Positions 50,938 through 58,672 of a DNA stretch of 64,000 nucleotides are shown one piece after another (the stretch's first letter is position 1; each line of letters begins with the position of its first letter). Where the stretch lies: NCBI RefSeq assembly GCF_017304615.1, contig NZ_JAFKLZ010000004.1:186001-250000 (forward strand), written 5' to 3'. The position numbers and the translations under genes are program-made. The stretch comes from Sphingomonas sp. (GTDB taxonomy: Bacteria; Pseudomonadota; Alphaproteobacteria; Sphingomonadales; Sphingomonadaceae). The notes beneath the pieces are model-generated. The model was not told where the DNA came from. It searched no databases and saw only the letters and a list, made by a program, of their open reading frames with translations.

Positions 50938-51921
50938 TTAGATCTTGGCGAGCAGCTCGGCCTTCTTGGCGTCGAATTCTTCCTGACTGAGCGCGCCGAT
51001 CGTCACTAACTTGTGGAGCTTCTCGATCTGTTCGTATGGATCGGACGCCGGTGCACCACCGCCGCCGTTCCCGCCGAGTACACCCGCCATCTGCTGGCCC
51101 ATCGCCAGCCCGGCCGCCGCAGTCGCGCCGATCCCGGCCATCCCGCCTTCATTGGCCGCGGCGGTCTTGATCGAATCCGCCGCCTGGAACTTGGCATATT
51201 GGTCGAGATTGCCGACGACGCGTGCTTGGCTGCCCTTGTCGAGATATTCCTGCACGTTGTCGGGCAACGACACGCTCTCGACGAAGAAGGTGCGACACGA
51301 CAGGCCCCATTCCATGAAGGCAGCGTCGACCGACGCCTTCAGTTTCTCCGACAGCGCCTGCTGGTTCGCCGCGAGGTCGAGGAACGCGATGTCGCTGCCG
51401 CCCAGAGCCGTCGCGATCGCCTGATTGATCACCGCGCGCAGCTGCTGGTCGAGATCGGCGGTCGTCAGCCGGTCCAGCGAGCCCATCATCTTGGTGCCGA
51501 ACACCGCGACATCCTCGACCCGGAACGAATAAGTACCGAACGCGCGGATGCGGATCGCGCCGAATTCCTTGTCGCGGACCGTGATCGGCTGCGGCGTGCC
51601 CCATTTGAGGCCCGCCTGCTCGCGCAGCGAGAAGAAATAGACGTCGGCCTTGAACGGCGACTGGAACCCCTTGTCCCAGTTCATGATCGCGGTCAGCAGC
51701 GGCAGGTTCTGCGTGGTCAGCGTGTGTTGCCCTGCCTTGAACGCGTCGGCGAGCTGGCCCTCGTTATAGAACATCGCGACCTGGCCTTCGCGCACGGTCA
51801 GCTGGCCGCCATTCTGGATCTCGCGGTCCTGCATCGGGTAGCGGATCGCCAGCACGCCCGGCTCGTCCACCCAATCGATGACATCGACGAACTGCTTCTT
51901 GAGGAAATCACCCAGACCCAT
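50938..51921 (-). CDS. SPFH-domain protein with C-terminal SHOCT motif
   Basis: A 327-aa protein of the virion-core/YdjI-like SPFH group. The N-terminal part MGLGDFLKKQFVDVIDW is amphipathic; the SPFH region follows (LTVREGQVAMFYNEGQLADAF, then ITVRDKEFGAIRIRAFGTYSF). A Gly/Ala-rich linker leads to a SHOCT helix pair (LHKLVTIGALSQEEFDAKKAELL). SPFH proteins form membrane-associated scaffolds. The start at 51921 follows GGAGGA. It is the first gene of the operon that ends with speD and lies 69 bp below the ECF42 sigma gene. Confidence 0.9.
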   Translation of the reverse strand: MGLGDFLKKQFVDVIDWVDEPGVLAIRYPMQDREIQNGGQLTVREGQVAMFYNEGQLADAFKAGQHTLTTQNLPLLTAIMNWDKGFQSPFKADVYFFSLREQAGLKWGTPQPITVRDKEFGAIRIRAFGTYSFRVEDVAVFGTKMMGSLDRLTTADLDQQLRAVINQAIATALGGSDIAFLDLAANQQALSEKLKASVDAAFMEWGLSCRTFFVESVSLPDNVQEYLDKGSQARVVGNLDQYAKFQAADSIKTAAANEGGMAGIGATAAAGLAMGQQMAGVLGGNGGGGAPASDPYEQIEKLHKLVTIGALSQEEFDAKKAELLAKI

Positions 51922-51965
51922 TGCATCCTCCACTTCGAAGGTCGGCACTGTAACGTCCGTTGGAT

Positions 51966-51989
51966 CGCGCGAGTAGTGGTATTCGCGCG
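51966..51989. promoter_or_regulatory. Inverted repeat upstream of the SPFH operon
   Basis: CGCGCGA (51966-51972) and TCGCGCG (51983-51989) are perfect inverted arms around a 10-bp spacer. It starts 1 bp past the ECF42 stop and lies 45 bp above the SPFH start codon. It could be a terminator for the sigma gene or an operator for the operon; sequence alone does not decide. Confidence 0.38.
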
Positions 51990-51990
51990 C

Positions 51991-53244
51991 CTAACCGCAG
52001 GCGCGGGCGCGGGCGGTCAGGAACGCGGCCTCGCGCGCGTTGCGGGTCAGACTGGCGGCCGCTTCGAATTCGATCCGCGCCTCGGCGAAGCGACTGGCGC
52101 GGAACAGGAAATCGCCCCGCGCGGCCGGATATGGCGCGTAATTGCCAAGTACTTCACCGGGAATCGCGTCGATCAGCGCGAGGCCCGCCTCGGGACCGAA
52201 CGCCATCGAATGGGCGATGGCGCGATTAAGGTCGATCACCGGCGATGGCGTCACAACGCGCAGTCGGTCGTAGAGCGCGGCGATACAAGGCCAGTTCGTA
52301 TCTTCTGCGCGGCGCGCCCGGGCATGACAGGCGGCTAGCGCAGCTTGCAGCACATAGGGTCCATCCGCGCCGCCGAGCGCCTCCGCCCGGGCCAGCGCAT
52401 CGAGGCCACGGCGGATCAACAGCCGGTCCCAGCGCGTGCGATTCTGCTCCGTTAGCGGAACGAACGATCCGTCTGGCCTGGTGCGCGCGGCGAGGCGCGA
52501 GGCCTGGATTTCCATCAGGGCCAGGAGGCCCAGCACCTCGGCATCGTGGGGCAGCAAAACCGCGAGGATGCGACCGAGCCGCTGCCCCTCGAAACACAGG
52601 TCCGGCCGGACCAGATCGTCGCCCGCGGTCGCGGCATAGCCTTCGTTAAATATGAGGTAGATCACCTCGAGCACCGACGGGAGCCGTTCGGCCCGCTCCG
52701 CCCCGCGCGGCACGGCGAAGGTCAGCCCGGCCCGGGCGATCGCCTTCTTCGCGCGGACGATGCGCTGCGCGATGGTCGGCTCGCTCGACAGGAAGGCGCG
52801 GGCGATCTCTTCGGTCGTCAGCCCGCCGACCACCCGCAGCGTCAGCGCCGCGCGCGCATCGGGCGACAGCATCGGATGGCACGCCGCGAAGATCAGACCG
52901 AGGAGTTCGTCGCCGAGATCGTCGTCCAGCGCCGCGTTGGCGCGATCCTCGCCGTCGAACGCCTCATCGGCCGTCCACGCAATCTCGTAATGCTTGCGCG
53001 CCAGCGTCGTGTCGCGGCGGAGCAAATCGACCGCACGGCGTTTCGCCACTGCCATCAGCCACGCGCCGGGATTGGCCGGCACACCCGTTTTCGGCCAATC
53101 GGCGAGCGCCGCAACCAGCGCGTCCTGCGCCAGTTCCTCCGCCCGGTCGATGTCGCGCACCATCCGGGCGAGGCCGCCGATCAGCCTCGCCCGCTCAATG
53201 CGAAAAGTCGCCTCGATCGCCTGATGCGTCTCACCCGCAGTCAT
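51991..53244 (-). CDS. ECF42-group RNA polymerase sigma factor with C-terminal extension
   Basis: A 417-aa sigma factor. Region 2 (MVRDIDRAEELAQDALVAALADWP, AWLMAVAKRRAVDLLRR) and region 4 (AALTLRVVGGLTTEEIARAFLSSEPTIAQRIVRAKKAI) occupy the first 190 residues. A helical TPR-like domain of about 200 residues follows (LPSVLEVIYLIFNEGYAAT onward), the ECF42 hallmark thought to control the sigma factor in place of an anti-sigma. The YciI/DGPF gene next to it is the usual ECF42 partner. Confidence 0.93.
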   Translation of the reverse strand: MTAGETHQAIEATFRIERARLIGGLARMVRDIDRAEELAQDALVAALADWPKTGVPANPGAWLMAVAKRRAVDLLRRDTTLARKHYEIAWTADEAFDGEDRANAALDDDLGDELLGLIFAACHPMLSPDARAALTLRVVGGLTTEEIARAFLSSEPTIAQRIVRAKKAIARAGLTFAVPRGAERAERLPSVLEVIYLIFNEGYAATAGDDLVRPDLCFEGQRLGRILAVLLPHDAEVLGLLALMEIQASRLAARTRPDGSFVPLTEQNRTRWDRLLIRRGLDALARAEALGGADGPYVLQAALAACHARARRAEDTNWPCIAALYDRLRVVTPSPVIDLNRAIAHSMAFGPEAGLALIDAIPGEVLGNYAPYPAARGDFLFRASRFAEARIEFEAAASLTRNAREAAFLTARARACG

Positions 53245-53338
53245 GCCACTTTGTCAGCGAGCTGCACCGACGACGCAAGCACGCTGGCGCACTCATACGG
53301 CGCAACATTCCCCGTTACGGGAGGATCGATGAAGCGAA

Positions 53339-53767
53339 CTAGGCGACGCCCAGCTTGCCGCGATCGCCGTCGCGGCGGCCCATCTCCAGCTCTTCCGGGG
53401 TGACGAAATCCGCCAGATCCTTCACCTCGTAGAACGGCCGGATTTCCATCGTGCCCGGCAGCATTGGGCTGCGCTTCGCCCAGGCGATCGCTTCGTCCAT
53501 GTCCTCCACTTCCCAGATCGAAAAGCCCGCGACCATTTCGCGCGCTTCGGCGAAGGGGCCGTCGATCACGGTGCGATTGCCGCCTTCGGTCACGACGCGC
53601 TTCGATTCGGCGCTGGGTTTGAGCCCCGCGGCCGCGATGAACACGCCTGCCTGGACCAGCTCCTCGGTAAAGCGGTCCATCGCCGCGAATGCCTCGACCA
53701 TTTCGGGTGTCGGTTCCATGATCTCGCCGCTGCCTTCGGGCATCTTCGCGAACACCATCACGCGCAT
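53339..53767 (-). CDS. YciI-like (DGPF) family protein
   Basis: A 142-aa ferredoxin-like fold protein: MRVMVFAKMPEG, EAFAAMDRFTEELVQAGVFIAAAGLKPS, the VIDGPFAEAREMVAGFSIWE segment with the DGPF motif, and EAIAWAKRSPM. DGPF proteins are the common targets and neighbours of ECF42 sigma factors; enzymatic activity is unproven. The ATG follows GAAGGAGA, and a matching promoter motif lies 50-76 bp upstream. Confidence 0.92.
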   Translation of the reverse strand: MRVMVFAKMPEGSGEIMEPTPEMVEAFAAMDRFTEELVQAGVFIAAAGLKPSAESKRVVTEGGNRTVIDGPFAEAREMVAGFSIWEVEDMDEAIAWAKRSPMLPGTMEIRPFYEVKDLADFVTPEELEMGRRDGDRGKLGVA

Positions 53768-53816
53768 TGTCTATCTCCTTCAATCGAGCCGCCCGTCATT
53801 GGCGTCTCATCGGGAC

Positions 53817-53843
53817 GACGAACGAGCGTGGCGCGAATCGACA
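53817..53843 (-). promoter_or_regulatory. Candidate ECF42-dependent promoter of the YciI gene
   Basis: On the minus strand TGTCGA (53843-53838) is followed by 17 bp and CGTC (53820-53817). Reported ECF42 promoters carry TGTCGA at -35 and CGA/TC at -10. Position 50 bp above the start codon fits autoregulation of the YciI/ECF42 pair. Confidence 0.68.
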
Positions 53844-53869
53844 CGGTCAGGGAAATTTTATGCCCGGCG

Positions 53870-56047
53870 CTATTCTCCCGGCCGGTAACGGCGCTCGACA
53901 TGCCCCGCGAGCTGATCGGGATAGAAATAGACCGGGCGCAGTTTGCCCGACGCATAGCGCTCGATCTGGTCCGTGAAATGCTTCGATCGCACATCGCCGC
54001 TCTGACCGCCGACCATCACCGCCATCGCCCTCACGCGCGGGCCGAATTCCACGACCGCGACGAAGCTGTCGCCGCCGCTGCCGTACCAGCGGCGCGTGCC
54101 GGGATAGGGTTTGGCGCCGAACGAGGCGAGGCTGCCCCAGATCGCCGATGTGAACGGCACAGCGACGCTTGGACCGGCATCGTCGAAGCGCGGTGCGTCG
54201 ATCGCGTCGTCCAGGCGCTGGAACCGGTTGATCTCACCCCAGGGCACGCGCCAGTCGCCGAACTCACGCGTCAACCGCGCGACCGCCATGTCGAGCGCGG
54301 CGATCAATTCGCGTGGCGTCGCCCTTTGCAAATGCTGCCAGACCGGCAAGCCTGCTTCCTCATAATTCGCCGCCGGCATCCGCAGCAGCGCATCCCCCCA
54401 GAAAGCCGCGAGCGCGGTCTCCTTCGAATCCGCGCTCCAGCGGCAGTCCCAGCTTCGCAATGCCGCAACGGGTGCGGCCAGCCGCACACGGGCCGGATCG
54501 CCGACGGGGAGCGCGTCGAACGCGGCGGAGAGGCGTGGGATGAGAAGGGCAAAAGCGGGAAGATGTGGGTCGTATGCTGCGGTACGCAGCCCCTCCAACG
54601 TCCAACCCGTGCTGCCGGCCAGCAGCGCATCGGCGTGCGTCCCGCGAAAATTGGGGCCGACCTGATCCATGTATTTCGGATAGCTCGCCGCCTTCGGGCT
54701 GTCCGCCCCCGCAGCCTGCCACGGCCAGTCGTTGGTGTTGCGCACCCAGCCGACCATCGGGTCGAGAACGCTGGGCAAGCTGACGAGCGAATGCAGCCCT
54801 TTCCAGTCCGTCGCGGGGTCCGACCCATCGACCGGCTTCGTATAGTCGAACCGCCCGTCGCGCACCGGCATGAACTGCGGCATCAGGAAGGCGATCTCGC
54901 CCTTGCTGTCGGCGAACAGCGTGTCGTTCGACGAATTGGACTTGCGCTCGGCGACCGCGAGGTAGCTTTTGATATCGGTTGCCTTGGTGCGCAGGAAGCT
55001 TTGTTCGAGGGCGGGGACGGGCTTCCACATGAGGGCGGTCGCGATCCACTTGCCATCGCGCGCTGCCGTGATCGGCCCGTGATGCGACCGCCAAGTGGAA
55101 AAGGTCCGCGAACCCATCGACCCATCGGGCTTGCGATAGGTGATCGTCACCGGTCGGATGTCGAACGCGCGTTCGCCCTTTCCGTAGCGATACAACGCCA
55201 GCATGCCGGACTTTGACGACACCGTTTCCGCAAACTCATCGACATTGTCGACCGTGGACGAGGTGTGCATCCACCCCGCCTTCGCGTTGAATCCCTGATA
55301 GACGAAGAACTGCCCCCAGGTGCTTGCGCCATATGCGTTCAACCCCTCGCCGCTCGTCACTTGCGCTTCGGAGCGGAAATAGAAGCTGGTGTGCGGGTTG
55401 ATGAGGAGCAGCGCGTGGCCGTCCTTCGTCAGCTTCGGCGCGATCGCGATGCCGTTCGATCCGGTCGGCTCGCGTGGCCCCATCTCCATCGCGGTCTTTG
55501 GCGTCGGCTTGCCGTAGAAGGTCTTCAACTCGCTTAGCGAAATCCGCTCGATGTCGCCGCCGATGCTGCCTTCGGTGAAGCTCAGTGCCATCCAAGGCTC
55601 GAACCGGGTCAGCACCTTCGGCTTCACCTCGGGATGCGTCGCCAGATAGAAATTGAGCCCGTCCGCCCAGGCGTCCATCAGCTTCTTTAGCCACGCCGGA
55701 CTCGCCGCATATTGCCGCTGCAATTCGGCCGGATCGACGAACAGCCGCTGGCGCAAATCGGCCCAGACCGCGTCCTCCCCTGCCCCCGGCGCCTCCGCCG
55801 TCCGGCCGAGCGCGGTCAGATAATTGGCCTCGATCCGCGAAAAGTCGTCTTCAGCCTGAGCATAGATCATCCCGAACACCGCGTCGGCGTCAGTCTTTCC
55901 GGTGATGTGCGGGATACCCCAATCGTCGCGGACGATCGTCACGTTCGCCGCCTCGGCGCGCCATCGCGTCATCTCGGGATCGGGCGAGGATGGCGCCATC
56001 GCGCCAAGCGCGAGGGCTAGGATCGGCAGACGGGCGAGGCTAGGCAT
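53870..56047 (-). CDS. Secreted penicillin acylase family protein
   Basis: A 725-aa Ntn-hydrolase precursor. The signal peptide is MPSLARLPILALALGAMA. The alpha-chain region has VTIVRDDWGIPHITGKTDADAVFGMIYAQAEDDF. After a linker, the self-cleavage point is before Ser in PTGSNGIAIAPKLTKDGHALLLINPH, which would start the beta chain. Members hydrolyse acyl amides: beta-lactam side chains, acyl-homoserine lactones or cyclic lipopeptides. Which one cannot be told here. The start at 56047 fits the signal peptide. Confidence 0.92.
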   Translation of the reverse strand: MPSLARLPILALALGAMAPSSPDPEMTRWRAEAANVTIVRDDWGIPHITGKTDADAVFGMIYAQAEDDFSRIEANYLTALGRTAEAPGAGEDAVWADLRQRLFVDPAELQRQYAASPAWLKKLMDAWADGLNFYLATHPEVKPKVLTRFEPWMALSFTEGSIGGDIERISLSELKTFYGKPTPKTAMEMGPREPTGSNGIAIAPKLTKDGHALLLINPHTSFYFRSEAQVTSGEGLNAYGASTWGQFFVYQGFNAKAGWMHTSSTVDNVDEFAETVSSKSGMLALYRYGKGERAFDIRPVTITYRKPDGSMGSRTFSTWRSHHGPITAARDGKWIATALMWKPVPALEQSFLRTKATDIKSYLAVAERKSNSSNDTLFADSKGEIAFLMPQFMPVRDGRFDYTKPVDGSDPATDWKGLHSLVSLPSVLDPMVGWVRNTNDWPWQAAGADSPKAASYPKYMDQVGPNFRGTHADALLAGSTGWTLEGLRTAAYDPHLPAFALLIPRLSAAFDALPVGDPARVRLAAPVAALRSWDCRWSADSKETALAAFWGDALLRMPAANYEEAGLPVWQHLQRATPRELIAALDMAVARLTREFGDWRVPWGEINRFQRLDDAIDAPRFDDAGPSVAVPFTSAIWGSLASFGAKPYPGTRRWYGSGGDSFVAVVEFGPRVRAMAVMVGGQSGDVRSKHFTDQIERYASGKLRPVYFYPDQLAGHVERRYRPGE

Positions 56048-56154
56048 GCGGAGAGCGTAATACGCCAACGGGGAGATGACCATGCGCTTGCCAGCCTTGC
56101 TATCGGCGATCCTGGTTGGTGGACCAGCGGCAGAGGCGCGGTCGTGACGGCCCG

Positions 56155-57243
56155 ATGAGCATACCGGCAACACCCCGCACGCGCGACAACGCGCTCGATG
56201 CCCTGCGCGGCATCGCGATCGTCGGCATGGTGCTTGCCAATCTGCAAGGATCGGAAAGGGACGCTTTTCCCTGGATCGCCCATGCGGCGTGGAATGGACT
56301 GACCGTCGCCGACCTCGTCTTTCCGATGTTCCTGCTCGCGGTCGGGATGTCGCTACCGCTGGCGCAAGACGGGCGCGAGCCGCAAGTCGGGGTCGGGCGG
56401 ATCGTGCGGCGCGCGCTGCTGTTGTGGCTGATCGGGTTCGGTATCAGCCTGATCGCCCACCCGAGCATCTATCGCGAGGACATGCGCTTTACGGGCGTGC
56501 TCCAGCGGATCGGGATCGTCTATCTGGTCTGTGCGCTGACGGTGCGGTCGACCAGGACGTGGCGGGCGCCGGCGATCGCTGCGTTCGCATTCCTGATCCT
56601 GCACGGCGTCTTGCTCTATCTGCCCGCTCCCGGCGAGGCCGTTGCCAGCATGGAACCAGGCCGGGGCATGTCGGCATGGATCGACCGCGCGATCCTGGGC
56701 GGCACACGAATGTATGGCGGGACGTTCGATCCCGAAGGGCCGCTCAGCACCCTGTCGTCGATCGCCACCGCGATGATCGGGGTGGCGATGCAGCGGCTAG
56801 CAATGCGGGCGAATCGGCCGCTCGTCACGTGGAGCGCCGGGGCAATATTGGCGGCCATACTCGGCGGCCTCGCCTGCGCGTGGTGGCCGGTCAACAAGAC
56901 GCTGTGGACGCCGAGCTTCGCGCTGGTCAACGCCGCGATCGGGCTGGCGCTGCTCGCAGCGCTCAAGGCGGCATGGCCGCGGATCGCCCCCTGGCCGCCG
57001 GTCAGACGGCTCGCGACGCTCGGGGGAGCCGCGCTTACGCTTTTCGTCGTGCACGATTTCGTCGCGATCGCGCTCGGCTGGCGGTTCGGCGCGTGGAAGC
57101 TCGGCGCTCAAGTGTATCGGGACATCTTGGGGACCGGGATACCGCCGGGCTGTGCATCGATGCTTTACGCGGTGCTTGCCGGCGGGCTCTCCATAACGAT
57201 CACATTGCGGCTGATTCGGCGCGGCTGGACCCTACGCGTCTGA
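56155..57243 (+). CDS. HGSNAT-like membrane acyltransferase (DUF5009/DUF1624 type)
   Basis: A 362-aa membrane protein with about ten helices. The signature is at the N-terminus: RDNALDALRGIAIVGMVLANLQGS and WNGLTVADLVFPMFLLAVGMSLPLA, as in heparan-alpha-glucosaminide N-acetyltransferase and bacterial relatives; RAPARIG-like LQRIGIVYLVCAL follows. It probably acylates a sugar in the envelope. The start at 56155 is chosen over an upstream in-frame TTG. It is divergent from the acylase gene. Confidence 0.87.
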   Translation: MSIPATPRTRDNALDALRGIAIVGMVLANLQGSERDAFPWIAHAAWNGLTVADLVFPMFLLAVGMSLPLAQDGREPQVGVGRIVRRALLLWLIGFGISLIAHPSIYREDMRFTGVLQRIGIVYLVCALTVRSTRTWRAPAIAAFAFLILHGVLLYLPAPGEAVASMEPGRGMSAWIDRAILGGTRMYGGTFDPEGPLSTLSSIATAMIGVAMQRLAMRANRPLVTWSAGAILAAILGGLACAWWPVNKTLWTPSFALVNAAIGLALLAALKAAWPRIAPWPPVRRLATLGGAALTLFVVHDFVAIALGWRFGAWKLGAQVYRDILGTGIPPGCASMLYAVLAGGLSITITLRLIRRGWTLRV

Positions 57244-57353
57244 CGTCGCGGCGCTCCCCGGCGGGGGCAAAAGCCGGTTTACGCAACCTTTACCACGTTG
57301 GGTGCAGAAGGATCGCCGTGACTGGGCGAGTGATGCCCCGTGAGGATTGGTGC

Positions 57354-58622
57354 ATGGATACGCAGCGTGGCTTTGACGAAGACCGGGACGACGCCGACCA
57401 GTTGACCGGCGGCGCACACGACTCGGGGGTCGACGAACCCACGCCAGCGGTGATCGGCACCGACGAGCGCCGCATGCATGTGCGCGCCTATAACCATTGG
57501 GTTTCGCTGCTGCGCGGCCGCGCCTATCCATCGATCGAGGATCTCGACCCCGCCAATATCGCCGATTTCGGCCCGCATTCGGTGCTGCTCGATTTCTCGC
57601 GCGGGATCGAGGATCCCAAGATTGCTTATCTCGGCGCGGCGCTGCGTGAAGAGACGGGCCACGACAAGTCGATCACGCATATTTCTCAGGTGCCGAGCCG
57701 CTCGCTGCTGTCGCGCCTCACCGACCATTATCTGCAGATCATCGCCAACCGCGCACCGATCGGCTTCGAGGCCGAGTTCATGGGCTTGCGCGGACACAAC
57801 ACGATGTATCGCGGCATCCTGATGCCGTTCTCGTCGAACGACGACACGATCGATTTCATCTACGGCGTGATCAACTGGAAGGAAATGGTCGACGCCGAGA
57901 CCCAGGCCAGCCTGGATGCCGAAGTCGATGCCGCGCTGCGCACTGCGCCCGCCCGGCACGCGACGGCGCCCGTCTGGGCTGACGGCCCGGCGGCGGACGT
58001 CGCTGTCGAAGTCGAGGCCGAAGGCTCGGAAGAAGAAGCCGACGATCTGCCCGGCAAGCTGCATCTGGCGCGCGAAAGCGCGGCCGCAGCCACCAGCGCC
58101 GACACGCGCAGCCGCGCCGCGCTCTACCGCGCACTCGGCCGCGCCCATGATTTCGGGCTCGCCGCCGATGAGGATGGCGAGACCTATCGCGAATTGCTCG
58201 AAGATGCCGGCGTCACGGTGCAGGACCGCGCGCCGATGACGGCGGTCGCCAAGCTGGTGTTTGGCGCCGGTTACGACAAAGCGCGCCTGACCGAATTCGC
58301 CGCCGTGCTCAGCCATGCGCGCCGCCACGCCATTCCTGCGGGCGAGCTGACCAACGTGCTCGAAACCGTCGAGGGCGGCATCAAGGCCGTCGTCGCCGCC
58401 GAACGCGCCGCGCGCAACCCGGCCAAGGCCGAGGCGCGTGACCCGCTGGCCGACATCGCCGAACGGCTGGTGCTGGCAAGCGTCGAATTCGCGACGGGGC
58501 TGGAGGCGGGCGACCTCGTCGTCCTGCTCGGCCGCGCAACCGGCGACGGGATGGTCGATATCGTCGCGTCGGTGGCCAATGACCGGGGCCTTGCGGCGCG
58601 CACCCTTAAAGCCGCCAAGTAA
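57354..58622 (+). CDS. PAS_5-type domain protein of unknown function
   Basis: A 422-aa cytoplasmic protein. A PAS_5-like domain (about residues 40-180) shows LRGRAYPSIEDLDPANIADFGPHSVLLDFSRGIEDPKIAYLGAALREE and the end IDFIYGVINWKE. An Ala/Glu-rich linker precedes a helical C-terminal half (RSRAALYRALGRAHDFGLAA onward). The start at 57354 follows GAGGA; a start seven codons earlier is possible. Such PAS proteins are frequent in alphaproteobacteria and may sense or scaffold. It precedes the glutamate dehydrogenase gene by 50 bp. Confidence 0.83.
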   Translation: MDTQRGFDEDRDDADQLTGGAHDSGVDEPTPAVIGTDERRMHVRAYNHWVSLLRGRAYPSIEDLDPANIADFGPHSVLLDFSRGIEDPKIAYLGAALREETGHDKSITHISQVPSRSLLSRLTDHYLQIIANRAPIGFEAEFMGLRGHNTMYRGILMPFSSNDDTIDFIYGVINWKEMVDAETQASLDAEVDAALRTAPARHATAPVWADGPAADVAVEVEAEGSEEEADDLPGKLHLARESAAAATSADTRSRAALYRALGRAHDFGLAADEDGETYRELLEDAGVTVQDRAPMTAVAKLVFGAGYDKARLTEFAAVLSHARRHAIPAGELTNVLETVEGGIKAVVAAERAARNPAKAEARDPLADIAERLVLASVEFATGLEAGDLVVLLGRATGDGMVDIVASVANDRGLAARTLKAAK

Positions 58623-58672
58623 CATCTGAAACTATCCTTGAGCCTTGCGCGCAGTCAGCGCATAGGGCGCTG

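Noticed and set aside
53870-57243. Acylase and acyltransferase as part of a biosynthetic gene cluster
   Set aside because: They are divergent, and no synthetase, carrier protein or transporter set is nearby.
56289-58622. One long plus-strand frame appearing to join the acyltransferase region to the PAS protein
   Set aside because: The first half is an Arg-rich out-of-frame reading of the acyltransferase gene, which ends at 57243. The PAS protein has its own start and ribosome site at 57354.
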